From Bacteroidota bacterium (lineage in GTDB: Bacteria > Bacteroidota > Bacteroidia > UKL13-3): a stretch of 42,238 nt of DNA. Positions 32,076 to 40,950 of the stretch are shown here, one piece after another. Within the stretch, counting starts at the first letter, position 1. The number at the start of each line of letters is the position of its first letter. The notes under the pieces were generated by a model. The model had not been told where the DNA came from. It saw only the letters and a program-made list of their open reading frames with translations, and searched no databases. Made by a program: the position numbers and the translations under genes. The DNA is taken from contig CANKQY010000012.1 of assembly GCA_947485745.1 (NCBI GenBank), positions 1 to 42,238 on the forward strand. Reading direction: 5' to 3'.

Positions 32076-34640
32076 TTAAAAGCTCTTCAATAATTCCATC
32101 AACTCAGCTTCGGAATGTACAAGCACTTCCCTGGCTTTACTTCCTTTAAACGGACCAACAATTCCGGCTTTTTCTAATTGATCTATCAGCCTGCCAGCTC
32201 GGTTATAGCCCAGGTTTAACCTTCTTTGAATCAATGAGGTTGATCCCTGTTGGTGTATCACAATTAATTTGGCTGCTTCTTCAAATAAGTCATCTCTATT
32301 CTGACTTTCAAAGCCTTCATTGCCAATAGGCTCTTCATTTTCGGTTTGAACCAAAGGCAACTCATATGGTTCTCTGCCCTGCTGACTTCCTATAAATTCC
32401 GTTATTTTTTCAACTTCTGGCGTATCTACAAATGCGCATTGTAGTCGGATTAAATCGTTACCATTACTAAATAACATATCTCCTTTGCCTATCAATTGAT
32501 CTGCACCATTTGCATCCAAAATGGTTCTTGAGTCAATTTTTTGTGAAACCCTAAATGCCAAACGAGCAGGGAAATTGGCTTTGATTGTTCCTGTTATAAT
32601 ATTCACACTTGGCCTTTGTGTAGCCAATATTAAATGTATGCCAATGGCTCTTGCTAACTGAGCCAAACGAGCTATTGGAAATTCCACTTCCTTGCCTGCT
32701 GTCATCATTAAATCTGCTAATTCATCTATTACCACTACAATATACGGCAAATAACGGTGCTTAATTTTATCGGTAGGAGGCAAGCGCCTACTCACAAACT
32801 TGGCATTGTATTCTTTTAAGTTTCTTACTTGTGCATCCTTTAACAAATCATACCTGTCATCCATCTCCTTGCAGAGAGAATTAAGGGTATGTATTACCAA
32901 TTTGGTATCTGTTAAAATAGCGTCTTGATCGCCAGGAATTTTAGCCAAGAAATGGCGCTCTATGGTTTTGTAGATATTTAACTCCACCTTTTTAGGATCA
33001 ACCAAAACAAACTTAATTTGCGAAGGATGCTTCTTATATAATAAAGAAGCTAAAACACAATTTAGTCCAACTGATTTACCCTGACCAGTAGCTCCAGCCA
33101 TGAGTAAATGTGGCATTTTGGCTAAATCAGTTACAAACACTTCATTACTAATGGTTTTACCAAAAGCAATTGGTAAATCCATTTCGGCATTGATGAATTT
33201 AGGAGAAGCCAAAACCGATCGCATGCTCACAATGGCAGGTGTTAAATTAGGAACTTCAATGCCAATAGTTCCTCGGCCAGGTATTGGTGCAATGATCCTT
33301 ATGCCTAATGCTGCTAAACTCAGCGCTATATCGTCTTCGAGATTTTTAATTTTGGCAATTCTTACCCCATCTTGAGGTATAATTTCATATAAAGTTACTG
33401 TTGGCCCAATGGTGGCTGATATCTTTTTTATACCTATTCCGTAATTTTTCAAGGTATCTTCAATCATCCTTGTTTTTTCACTTAACTCCGCTGTTTCAAC
33501 CTTGGCTTTATTGTCGCCATAATCATTCAATAAATCTAAGGTAGGAAATTGGTAATGACTAAAATCCAATGTTGGGTCGTAGGGTTGATCAAACCCTGTA
33601 TGCTGCAAAGTATTAGGAGCCATGCTGAGGTCTTCCTCAGTACGTTGCACCTCCAAAATCAAACCACTATCGGTAACAAACGGTGTTTCATTTTTATTTG
33701 ATTGAGGCAAAATCTCTTCTATGACCAAATTTTCTTCTTCTGGTAAATCTTCTGTAGTTACTTCAACTTCTAATTCTTTTTCCTCAGATGCTGGCAAATC
33801 TTCCTCACCAATTAATTCCTCCGTTGGCGCCTCTATGGCCTCATCATCTGTTGGTAAATCAACCTGAGTTAAAACAAAATCAAAGCTATCAATAGGTAAC
33901 TCTTCTATTGGAATTTCCGGGATAATATTAGTTGGTAATGGATTTATAGCAATATCCTCTGTAGGCACATTGGCTTTTGGCGAATAAAATTTGATGTTAA
34001 AAATGGTAACTAAAAAAATAAGGGCATAGGCAATTAAGGCAAATCCTGTTCCCACTGTTCCAATGAGGCCTTTTAAATAGTAAAAACCAAAATGACCAAA
34101 TGAGCCGGCCAAAACGGGGAGGTGCTCATGAAATAAAAAACCCATAGCCAATGAAACCCAAATACCGCCAAAGAAACTATACCTCAAGGTTTTTAGGATG
34201 GGTATAGGTTGCAAATTGGTGAGTAACAAAACCCCCAATAAAAAGAATATTAATACAAAGGCAAACGAGGCTATGCCAAATCCCTTATAAATAAAAAAGT
34301 AACTGAGCCAAGCACCCAAAAGTCCTAGGGTATTTTCTGCAATTTGTGGTTGTGTTTCGGCAAGCATTCCCCATGAAATTGATTTAATTAAACTTTGATC
34401 TATTTCCCATGATGTGAAGAAGGAAAGGCAAGCTATAAATAGTAAAACAGCAAATAAAACAAAAAGGATACCTACTGATTTAATGAATCTTTCATCAGCT
34501 AAAAATTTTAAATACTTTTTAGATTCAACCTTTTCTTTTGATTTGTGGGGGGCAGTCTTTTCCTCCTTAACCACATCTTTTTCTGGAAACTCCTGTAAAT
34601 CACCAAAAATTAGTTTATTTTCTTTTGCCTTCTTTGCCAT
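32076..34640 (-). CDS. ftsK: FtsK/SpoIIIE-type DNA translocase
   Basis: An 854-residue motor that pumps chromosomal DNA through the division septum and activates Xer recombination at dif. Four membrane segments lie in about residues 48-215. An acidic linker rich in E and D (about 235-330) follows, then the RecA-like motor with Walker A GATGQGKS near 515-522 and Walker B VVVIDELADL near 640. FVLVDPKKVELN and LATQRPSVNIITGTIKANF are FtsK landmarks. The C-terminal winged helix (about 785-850) with RRLNLGYNRAGRLIDQLE is the gamma domain that reads polar DNA motifs. The linker is shorter than in E. coli FtsK, as is usual in Bacteroidota. Confidence 0.95.
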   Translation of the reverse strand: MAKKAKENKLIFGDLQEFPEKDVVKEEKTAPHKSKEKVESKKYLKFLADERFIKSVGILFVLFAVLLFIACLSFFTSWEIDQSLIKSISWGMLAETQPQIAENTLGLLGAWLSYFFIYKGFGIASFAFVLIFFLLGVLLLTNLQPIPILKTLRYSFFGGIWVSLAMGFLFHEHLPVLAGSFGHFGFYYLKGLIGTVGTGFALIAYALIFLVTIFNIKFYSPKANVPTEDIAINPLPTNIIPEIPIEELPIDSFDFVLTQVDLPTDDEAIEAPTEELIGEEDLPASEEKELEVEVTTEDLPEEENLVIEEILPQSNKNETPFVTDSGLILEVQRTEEDLSMAPNTLQHTGFDQPYDPTLDFSHYQFPTLDLLNDYGDNKAKVETAELSEKTRMIEDTLKNYGIGIKKISATIGPTVTLYEIIPQDGVRIAKIKNLEDDIALSLAALGIRIIAPIPGRGTIGIEVPNLTPAIVSMRSVLASPKFINAEMDLPIAFGKTISNEVFVTDLAKMPHLLMAGATGQGKSVGLNCVLASLLYKKHPSQIKFVLVDPKKVELNIYKTIERHFLAKIPGDQDAILTDTKLVIHTLNSLCKEMDDRYDLLKDAQVRNLKEYNAKFVSRRLPPTDKIKHRYLPYIVVVIDELADLMMTAGKEVEFPIARLAQLARAIGIHLILATQRPSVNIITGTIKANFPARLAFRVSQKIDSRTILDANGADQLIGKGDMLFSNGNDLIRLQCAFVDTPEVEKITEFIGSQQGREPYELPLVQTENEEPIGNEGFESQNRDDLFEEAAKLIVIHQQGSTSLIQRRLNLGYNRAGRLIDQLEKAGIVGPFKGSKAREVLVHSEAELMELLKSF

Positions 34641-34652
34641 TTTCTAATTTTA

Positions 34653-34684
34653 CAAATCTAACGTCTTCTGTCTCCTTTCTGCAA
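34653..34684 (-). promoter_or_regulatory. Promoter of ftsK
   Basis: On the minus strand, TTG (34684-34682), 21 bases and TAGATTTG (34660-34653) match the phylum's promoter. The ATG is 12 bases further on. Confidence 0.6.
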
Positions 34685-34755
34685 TAATTATATAAACCAA
34701 TTCACACTCTTTTTTAAATTGTTCTAATTAAGAAAACAAATTTCAAAAAAAGCCT

Positions 34756-34763
34756 TATTTTTG
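34756..34763 (+). promoter_or_regulatory. -7 box of the membrane-anchored protein gene
   Basis: TATTTTTG matches TAnnTTTG and lies 15 bases before the ATG at 34779. No -33 TTG is found at the right distance. Confidence 0.4.
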
Positions 34764-34778
34764 GGCAAACTTAAACGC

Positions 34779-35315
34779 ATGAACGAAATCGCAATTCTAT
34801 TTCTTGAAATTACCAAATACCTAATTCCAGCTCTCATTGTTTTTGTAATTACCTATTACCAGTTTAAAATATTTTTTGATACTGAGTATGAAAAGCGGAT
34901 GATGGATCTTAAATCGGAACAACTTAAAACTATGCAACCACTTCGTTTACAAGCTTATGAACGTTGCATTTTATTGATGGAAAGAATGAGTCCAGAGAGT
35001 TTAGTTATCAGAACCCACAAACCCGGCATCAGTGCTTCTCAGTTAAAAGTTGATTTAATTGCCGATATCAATTCGGAATATAACCACAACCTTTCGCAAC
35101 AATTATATGTTTCTTCGCAAGCTTGGCAAGTTATTAGGGTAGTGAAGGAAGAAATGATAAACCTCATCAATACTGCTTATTCAGATTTGGGTCCTAACTC
35201 AGTGGGCTTAGATTTAAGTAAAACTATTTTCGAATATTTAATCAAAATTGAAACTTTGCCAACTCACAAGGCATTAACCTTTTTGAAAAAGGAATTTGAT
35301 TTGGTATTCGGTTAA
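34779..35315 (+). CDS. Conserved-type membrane-anchored protein of unknown function
   Basis: A 178-residue protein with one N-terminal membrane segment ([19 protein letters not shown], about residues 14-32) followed by a mainly helical cytoplasmic part. [20 protein letters not shown] and [25 protein letters not shown] are the most structured-looking stretches. I recognise the general layout from Bacteroidota genomes but not a named function. An ATG at 34779 is preferred to a TTG at 34761 that overlaps the -7 box. The mutase gene starts 16 bases after its stop, so the two are probably co-transcribed; whether that means shared function is not known. Confidence 0.65.
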   Translation: MNEIAILFLEITKYLIPALIVFVITYYQFKIFFDTEYEKRMMDLKSEQLKTMQPLRLQAYERCILLMERMSPESLVIRTHKPGISASQLKVDLIADINSEYNHNLSQQLYVSSQAWQVIRVVKEEMINLINTAYSDLGPNSVGLDLSKTIFEYLIKIETLPTHKALTFLKKEFDLVFG

Positions 35316-35331
35316 TAAAATCAAGGTTGGC

Positions 35332-36882
35332 ATGAGCGATAGAAAATTTATAACTGATTCTGAAATAACAATCAAAGAATTATATACTGGCAATGCCAAT
35401 ACAGAATTGCCGGGCGAATTCCCCTATACACGCGGCGTTCAAAAAGACATGTATCGCGGTCGCTTATGGACTATGAGGCAGTACGCAGGTTTTAGTACTG
35501 CCGAAGAAAGTAACAAACGTTATAAGTATTTATTGGCAAACGGAACCATGGGATTAAGTGTGGCATTTGACCTACCCACACAAATTGGGTACGACAGTGA
35601 CCATGCCATGAGCGAGGGGGAAGTAGGGAAAGTAGGTGTGGCCATTGATTCCTTAAAAGACATTGAAACTTTGTTTGATGGCATTGAATTGGAAAAAATT
35701 ACAACTTCCATGACTATCAATGCAACTGCTTCTACTTTATTAGGTTTTTATATTGCCTTGGCAAAAAAGCAAGGAGCAGATATCAAAAAAATTAGTGGTA
35801 CCATTCAAAACGATATCTTAAAAGAATACGCTGCAAGAGGGACTTACATTTATCCCCCTAAGCCAAGTATGCGTATTATCACAGACATCTTTGAATATTG
35901 CAGCAATGAGGTCCCTAAGTGGAATACCATTTCCATTTCTGGTTATCATATAAGAGAAGCTGGGTCTACCGCGGTGCAAGAAATTGCTTTTACTTTAGCC
36001 AATGCAAAATCATATTTGCAAGCAGCTATTGCCAAAGGATTGGACATTGATGTGTTTGGACAAAGACTCTCGTTTTTCTTTAATGCACACAACAACTTTT
36101 TTGAGGAGATTGCAAAATTTAGAGCAGCCCGCAGAATGTGGGCTAAGATGGCAAAGGATATGGGTGCCAAAAATCCTAAAGCAATGATGTTGCGTTTTCA
36201 TACCCAAACAGGTGGTGCCACTCTACAAGCACAGCAACCAGAAAATAATATCATGCGTGTTACGCTGCAAGCAATGGCAGCAGTGATGGGCGGCACCCAA
36301 AGTTTGCATACCAATGGATTTGATGAGGCATTGAGTTTGCCAACAGAAGCTGCTGCAAGAACCGCTTTAAGAACACAGCAAATTATTGCCTATGAAAGTG
36401 GGGTTGTAGATACGGTTGACCCAATGGGTGGTTCTTATTTTGTGGAGGAACTTACCAATCAAATAGAGGCTGCTGCTTGGGAGTATATTGCTAAAATTGA
36501 TGCCTTGGGAGGCTCTGTTGATGCCATTGAACAAGGATACATGCAAAAGGAAATTGCAGATGCTTCGTACCGTTATCAAATTGATATTGAAAGAGAAGAT
36601 AAAATTATTGTTGGCGTTAATAAATTTGGTTCAGACCAAGATATTATGCCACCCATTATGAGAGTAGATGATAGCATTAGAATTGGCCAAATGGAAAAGT
36701 TAAAACAATTGCGCTCAGATAGAGATAATGAAAAGGTAAATGCCGGTTTGAACCAATTAAAAGAAGCAGCTACTAATGGAAATAATGTGATGCCAATTAT
36801 AGTTGAAGCCGTTGAAAATTATGCCACCCTTGGCGAAATAGCTGATACCTTTAGAGGTGTTTTTGGTGAATACCGCGCTTAA
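35332..36882 (+). CDS. Methylmalonyl-CoA mutase family protein, catalytic subunit without B12 domain
   Basis: A 516-residue acyl-CoA mutase large subunit. It holds the TIM-barrel part: [67 protein letters not shown], and [20 protein letters not shown]. The tyrosine in RQYAGFST and the arginine in [10 protein letters not shown] correspond to the methylmalonyl-specific Y89 and R207 of the Propionibacterium enzyme, favouring methylmalonyl-CoA over isobutyryl-CoA as substrate. The C-terminal cobalamin-binding domain (DxHxxG) is absent, so a separate small subunit must exist elsewhere. The ATG at 35332 is preferred over 35296, which overlaps the preceding gene. A loose hairpin with a T-run follows at 36880-36912. 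Confidence 0.85.
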   Translation: MSDRKFITDSEITIKELYTGNANTELPGEFPYTRGVQKDMYRGRLWTMRQYAGFSTAEESNKRYKYLLANGTMGLSVAFDLPTQIGYDSDHAMSEGEVGKVGVAIDSLKDIETLFDGIELEKITTSMTINATASTLLGFYIALAKKQGADIKKISGTIQNDILKEYAARGTYIYPPKPSMRIITDIFEYCSNEVPKWNTISISGYHIREAGSTAVQEIAFTLANAKSYLQAAIAKGLDIDVFGQRLSFFFNAHNNFFEEIAKFRAARRMWAKMAKDMGAKNPKAMMLRFHTQTGGATLQAQQPENNIMRVTLQAMAAVMGGTQSLHTNGFDEALSLPTEAAARTALRTQQIIAYESGVVDTVDPMGGSYFVEELTNQIEAAAWEYIAKIDALGGSVDAIEQGYMQKEIADASYRYQIDIEREDKIIVGVNKFGSDQDIMPPIMRVDDSIRIGQMEKLKQLRSDRDNEKVNAGLNQLKEAATNGNNVMPIIVEAVENYATLGEIADTFRGVFGEYRA

Positions 36883-36912
36883 GGTTCAATTTTTTATGTA
36901 ACCTTATTTTTT
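36880..36912 (+). terminator. Possible terminator after the mutase gene
   Basis: TAAGGTT (36880-36886, includes the stop codon) pairs with AACCTTA (36900-36906), followed by six T. The loop is long (13 bases) and T-rich, so the strength is uncertain. Confidence 0.5.
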
Positions 36913-36989
36913 AATTGTTGTTTATCCAGCGTAGCAAATTGTAGTTACTTTCTCTTGATTTTCAAACTAATCAATAAATTTCTTACTGC

Positions 36990-37018
36990 TTGTTTTGAAC
37001 CAAGATACCCTATATTTG
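36990..37018 (+). promoter_or_regulatory. Promoter of the split 5'-nucleotidase operon
   Basis: TTG (36990-36992), 18 bases and TATATTTG (37011-37018) match the Bacteroidota promoter. The -7 box ends six bases before the ATG at 37025, predicting almost no leader. Confidence 0.6.
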
Positions 37019-37024
37019 AGGTGC

Positions 37025-37765
37025 ATGAAAAATAGGATACTTATAGCTTTATTAGTTGCTTTTTCTGCTTGTAATACCCAACTACAGGTTAAAGACAAAC
37101 AAATACACAATACTCGCATCAAGTCAGATTCCATTGGAGGGGAAGATGCGCGATCAAAAGCTTTGATTGCTCCCTATAAATTGAAATTGGATAGCTTAAT
37201 GAATATCCGCATCATGGTGGCAAGCGCAGATATTAAAAAAGAACAACCAGAAGGAGCATTGGGTAATATGGTTTGCGATTTGTTGATGCGAAACGTTATC
37301 AAAAATGGCCATAAACCAGATTTCTGTGTTTTAAATAATGGTGGCTTGCGCATTCCCACTATTTATGCTGGCAATGTATATATAAGAACCGTTTACGAAT
37401 TAATGCCATTCGATAACCAACTGGTGATGCTAAAATTAAAAGGGAGCAAATGTGCGGAATTGTTAGAATTAATTGCTCAAAATAATGGTGTACCCGTTTC
37501 TGGGTTAAGATTAGTTATTCAAAACAACCAAGCAACTGCTATTCAAGTTCAAGGGGCAGCTTTTGATTTGAATAAAGATTATTGGATCCTCACCAGCGAT
37601 TATTTGGCCAACGGAGGCGATAAGGCAGATGCGCTAAAAAATCCTATTGAAACAATCAACTTAAATCAGAAAATTAGGGATGTGCTGATTGCGCAAATGA
37701 AAGAGATGTATTATGAGGGCGAAACCTTACAATCAATAAAGGATGGAAGAATTACAAAGAATTAA
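37025..37765 (+). CDS. Lipoprotein with 5'-nucleotidase C-terminal domain
   Basis: A 246-residue lipoprotein (signal ILIALLVAFSAC, lipid cysteine in SACNT). The mature part is the substrate-binding domain that normally forms the C-terminal half of 5'-nucleotidase/UshA enzymes: EGALGNMVCDLLMRN, DFCVLNNGGLRIPTIYAGNV, RTVYELMPFDNQLVMLKLKG and the SDYLANGGD element that stacks the nucleotide base. It lacks the metal site, which is on the next gene. The two should form a nucleotidase or 2',3'-cyclic phosphodiesterase in the cell envelope. The ATG at 37025 is chosen because it begins the signal peptide. The next ATG lies 23 bases inside its end. Confidence 0.85.
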   Translation: MKNRILIALLVAFSACNTQLQVKDKQIHNTRIKSDSIGGEDARSKALIAPYKLKLDSLMNIRIMVASADIKKEQPEGALGNMVCDLLMRNVIKNGHKPDFCVLNNGGLRIPTIYAGNVYIRTVYELMPFDNQLVMLKLKGSKCAELLELIAQNNGVPVSGLRLVIQNNQATAIQVQGAAFDLNKDYWILTSDYLANGGDKADALKNPIETINLNQKIRDVLIAQMKEMYYEGETLQSIKDGRITKN

Positions 37766-38693
37766 ACGCAAAGATTTTATTAAGCAAACCTTGTATTTGG
37801 TGGGCTTTGGCGCTTTGGCCAATTCTCCTGTTCGCGTTTTGGCTCAGGCAAAACCCAAAACCTTATGTGTATTGCACACCAATGATTGGCATAGTAGAAT
37901 TGAACCTTTTCCATTATCTGATAAAAATTTAGGCGGACAAGGAGGAGCGGCAGTTCGGGCAACCTTAATAAATAGGATCAGACAGGAAGAAGGAGAATTA
38001 TTGCTGTTAGATGCAGGTGATATTTTTCAAGGTACACCCTATTTTAATTTTTATGGCGGAGAATTGGAATACAAATTAATGAGTGAAATGGGTTACGATT
38101 GCGTAACTTTAGGAAATCATGATTTTGATAATGGCATTGATGGCTTAATAAAACAAATGCCTCATGCAAAATTTGATTTTGTAAATGCCAATTATGATTT
38201 TTCAAAAACGGTGCTCAAAGAGAAAATTCAACCATATAAAATCTACCGTAAAAAAGGTTTAAAAATTGGCGTGTTTGGCTTAGGGATTGAACTCAGTGGT
38301 TTAGTGCCAGAAAATCTTTGTAAAGGTATAATTTATAATGATCCAATTAAGGTAGCAAACAGCATTGCCGAAGAATTAAAATTAAAGAAAAAATGCGATT
38401 TGGTGATTTGCCTCTCTCATTTGGGTTATAAATACAAAGAGAATAAGGTAAGCGATGAAGTACTTGCCACTCAAACAAAGAATATCGACCTAATTTTGGG
38501 CGGACATACGCATACATTTTTGCCTGAACCCATATTTTATGAGAATCTTATGCACCAAAAAGTAATTGTGAACCAAGTGGGATGGGCAGGTTTACAATTA
38601 GGCAAGTTGAATTTTACTTTTGAGCCCTTTGTTAAAACTGTTGCGCAGGTAAGTAGTCAATTGATTTCGCTAACAAACATTCAGAATGGGTGA
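37743..38693 (+). CDS. Metallophosphatase (5'-nucleotidase N-terminal domain)
   Basis: A 316-residue calcineurin-like metallophosphatase. The N-terminus (RIKRKDFIKQTLYLVGFGALANSPVRVLAQ) is a long signal of Tat-like character, although the pair of arginines is split (R-I-K-R-K). The metal site is complete: LHTNDWHSRI (D, H), LLDAGDIFQG (D), TLGNHDFDNG (N, H), ICLSHLGY (H) and LILGGHTHTF (H, H). It is the catalytic half of a UshA-like enzyme; the missing C-terminal domain is encoded by the preceding gene, which it overlaps by 23 bases. The order is thus reversed compared with the fused enzyme. It likely acts on nucleotides in the periplasm. Confidence 0.87.
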   Translation: MEELQRIKRKDFIKQTLYLVGFGALANSPVRVLAQAKPKTLCVLHTNDWHSRIEPFPLSDKNLGGQGGAAVRATLINRIRQEEGELLLLDAGDIFQGTPYFNFYGGELEYKLMSEMGYDCVTLGNHDFDNGIDGLIKQMPHAKFDFVNANYDFSKTVLKEKIQPYKIYRKKGLKIGVFGLGIELSGLVPENLCKGIIYNDPIKVANSIAEELKLKKKCDLVICLSHLGYKYKENKVSDEVLATQTKNIDLILGGHTHTFLPEPIFYENLMHQKVIVNQVGWAGLQLGKLNFTFEPFVKTVAQVSSQLISLTNIQNG

Positions 38694-38811
38694 AATGTTA
38701 ATTTAGTGTTAATCCTTGTTTCTATTGATAAATATAGTAGTTTCATCCAATGTTAAGAATAGATGAATAAATTCTATAGTAACAAATTTTGAAATAGAAA
38801 AATTTATTTTC

Positions 38812-38918
38812 AAAGATTTTTTATTTGTGTTATAAATCAGTGGGTAAATTTTTTTAGTCACTTTTTTTTCAAAAAGATGTTGAAAAGATTTTTTAGTGTG
38901 AACTTTTTTAGTCACTTT
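38812..38918 (+). promoter_or_regulatory. Direct repeats upstream of dnaA
   Basis: TTTTTTAGTCACTTT occurs at 38850-38864 and 38904-38918, and AAAGATTTTTTA followed by TTTGTG or GTGTG occurs at about 38812 and 38885. The two segments therefore look like a 54-73 bp imperfect duplication. They may be binding sites controlling dnaA. No TTATCCACA-type DnaA box is seen, so this is not called an origin. Confidence 0.45.
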
Positions 38919-38929
38919 CACGGATACAA

Positions 38930-40381
38930 ATGAAGGAAATGATTATGATAGAAAAAACCTGTGAAGATGTTTGGAATGGCATCCTCAAACTGATACAAGA
39001 TAATGTACCAGCTCAAAGTTTCAGAACTTGGTTTGAACCTATTAAACCCATAAAATTAGATAACAAAGTATTAACCATACAAGTTCCTAGTCAATTCTTT
39101 TACGAATGGCTTGAAGAACACTATGTAAGTTTACTAAAAAAGACCCTAAAACAAGAATTAGGTATTGGCGCACGTTTAGAATATAATATTATAGTGGAAA
39201 ACGGAACTGGTAATGCTAGTCCTTATGTAGTTAATATACCTGGTAGCACAAGTTCAAAAGCAGATTTGCAACAAAGCAGCGTTGGTATTAACTTGAACCC
39301 AAGTATTAAAAACCCATTTATTATTCCCGGTATTAAAAAGGTAAACATTGATAGTAACTTAAATCCAAGTTTAACTTTTGATAACTTTATAGAAGGAGAT
39401 TGCAACCGCTTAGCACGCAGTGCAGGTATTGCAGTTGCCAACAAACCTGGTGGCACTTCTTTTAACCCTTTAATGATTTTTAGCGAAACTGGTTTAGGAA
39501 AAACTCACTTAGTTCACGCAATTGGTAATTTAATTAAACAGAATAGCCGCAATAAAATTGTGGTTTATGTTCCTGTAGAAAAATTCATGAACCAATTTGT
39601 TGATGCAATCAGAAATAATTCTAACCAAGATTTTATTAATTACTACCAACAAATTGATGTATTAATAGTAGATGATGTTCAGTTTTTGGAAAACAAACAA
39701 AAAACACAAGAAATATTCTTTACTATTTTCAACCACCTACACCAACAAGGTAAGCAAATCATTTTAACCAGTGACCGTGCGCCTAAAGATTTAAAAGGTA
39801 TGGATGAGCGCTTGTTGAGTAGGTTTAAATGGGGCTTATCTGCAGATTTGCAAACTCCAGATTTTGAAACCCGCCAAGCAATACTTGAATACATGATGTA
39901 CAATGATGGCATTACCCTCAGCCGCGAGGTGGTAGAGTATGTGAGTCATAATATCAATACCAATATTCGCGAATTACAGGGTGCTTTAGTAAGTTTATTG
40001 GCTCAGGCTAGTATGAACCGAAAAGAAGTAAACATAGATTTAGCAAAACAGATTTTGAAGAATTTTGTGAAAAACAATACCCGCGAAATTTCTATCGAAT
40101 ACATTCAAAAATTGGTTTGCGATTATTTTACTATCCCTGTTGAACAAGTTAAATCTAAAACGCGTAAACGTGAAATAGTGCAAGCTCGTCAAATCTCTAT
40201 GTTTTATGCAAAAGACTTAACCAAATCGTCGCTTAAAACCATTGGAATGCACTTTGGCGGAAGAGACCATTCTACGGTTATTCACGCTTGCCAAACGGTG
40301 AACGACTTAATGGAAACCGACAAGAAGTTCAAAGCAGATATAGACGAAATAGGAAAAAGAATTAAAATGAACTTAGTATAA
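38930..40381 (+). CDS. dnaA: Chromosomal replication initiator DnaA
   Basis: A 483-residue initiator that binds origin boxes and melts DNA. Domain I (about 1-85) has IQDNVPAQSFRTWFEPIKP. A variable domain II precedes the AAA+ domain III with Walker A SETGLGKTH near 184-192 and Walker B VLIVDDVQFL near 243. SRFKWGLSADLQTPDFETR is the sensor region. Domain IV has the DnaA signature GGRDHSTVIHACQTV. The start could be ATG at 38930, 38939 or 38945; the third has an AAGGA (38933-38937) at seven bases spacing, unusual for this phylum, so it is a real alternative. dnaN and other usual origin neighbours are absent. Confidence 0.95.
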   Translation: MKEMIMIEKTCEDVWNGILKLIQDNVPAQSFRTWFEPIKPIKLDNKVLTIQVPSQFFYEWLEEHYVSLLKKTLKQELGIGARLEYNIIVENGTGNASPYVVNIPGSTSSKADLQQSSVGINLNPSIKNPFIIPGIKKVNIDSNLNPSLTFDNFIEGDCNRLARSAGIAVANKPGGTSFNPLMIFSETGLGKTHLVHAIGNLIKQNSRNKIVVYVPVEKFMNQFVDAIRNNSNQDFINYYQQIDVLIVDDVQFLENKQKTQEIFFTIFNHLHQQGKQIILTSDRAPKDLKGMDERLLSRFKWGLSADLQTPDFETRQAILEYMMYNDGITLSREVVEYVSHNINTNIRELQGALVSLLAQASMNRKEVNIDLAKQILKNFVKNNTREISIEYIQKLVCDYFTIPVEQVKSKTRKREIVQARQISMFYAKDLTKSSLKTIGMHFGGRDHSTVIHACQTVNDLMETDKKFKADIDEIGKRIKMNLV

Positions 40382-40385
40382 CAGT

Positions 40386-40418
40386 AAGGCCCCGCAGCAA
40401 TGTGGGGCCTTCTTTATT
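40386..40418 (+). terminator. Terminator after dnaA
   Basis: AAGGCCCCGCA (40386-40396) pairs with TGTGGGGCCTT (40401-40411) through one G-T wobble around a GCAA tetraloop, and a T-rich tail (TCTTTATTT) follows. Confidence 0.85.
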
Positions 40419-40429
40419 TAAATTGATAT

Positions 40430-40921
40430 ATGATTGAAATAGCTTTTGTAGTTGCTGCCGACGAAAATAATGGCATTGGAAAAAACAATGAATTGCTTTG
40501 TTATTTGCCAAACGATTTAAAATTTTTCAAAAGAATTACCACTGGTTATGCCGTGCTCATGGGCAGAAAAACCTACGATTCAATTGGCAAACCATTGCCT
40601 AACAGAATTAACCTTATTGTTTCCAGAAAAATTGCCTTTGTTGATGGTTGCGAAGTTTTTTCAGATATTGAATCGGCAATTGAATATGCCGTGGAACAAG
40701 GCTTAACCCATTTGTTTGTTATTGGTGGCGACAGTGTTTATAAGCAATCGTTACAATTTTGTCACAAAATATATTTAACAAGAATTCACCACACTTTTGA
40801 AGCCGATAGCTTTATGGTACCCTTGCCAGAAAATGAATGGAAATTGGAAAGTTCTGAGCTTCAATTGGCAGATGAGAAAAACCCTTATGCCCATACTTTT
40901 GAAGTATACACAAGAGCATGA
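40430..40921 (+). CDS. folA: Dihydrofolate reductase
   Basis: A 163-residue NADPH-dependent enzyme that regenerates tetrahydrofolate. It opens with VVAADENNGIGKNNELLCYLPNDLKFFK, where D29 is the substrate-protonating acid. VLMGRKTYDSIGKPLPNRINLIVSRK (given in parts: VLMGRKTYDSIG, LPNRINLIVSRK) and FVIGGDSVYKQSL are the NADPH-binding elements. The position usually occupied by the conserved tryptophan next to the acid (W22 in E. coli) is C24 here, which may be a lineage trait. The gene lies between dnaA's terminator and purD. Folate enzymes fhs and pabA are elsewhere in this window but not linked. Confidence 0.92.
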   Translation: MIEIAFVVAADENNGIGKNNELLCYLPNDLKFFKRITTGYAVLMGRKTYDSIGKPLPNRINLIVSRKIAFVDGCEVFSDIESAIEYAVEQGLTHLFVIGGDSVYKQSLQFCHKIYLTRIHHTFEADSFMVPLPENEWKLESSELQLADEKNPYAHTFEVYTRA

Positions 40922-40938
40922 GTTCACTCAGATAGTTT

Positions 40939-40946
40939 TATATTTG
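40939..40946 (+). promoter_or_regulatory. -7 box of purD
   Basis: TATATTTG matches TAnnTTTG and ends four bases before the ATG at 40951, so a leaderless message is predicted. A -33 TTG is not evident. Confidence 0.5.
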
Positions 40947-40950
40947 CCCT

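Noticed and set aside
38694-38929. Replication origin next to dnaA
   Set aside because: No TTATNCACA boxes or dnaN/rpmH neighbours are visible, and base skew could not be computed here.
1599-39039. GGTTTGAACC as FtsK-orienting (KOPS-like) sequence
   Set aside because: It occurs on both strands within short distances and its core is nearly symmetric, so it cannot give a direction; listed instead as an unexplained motif.
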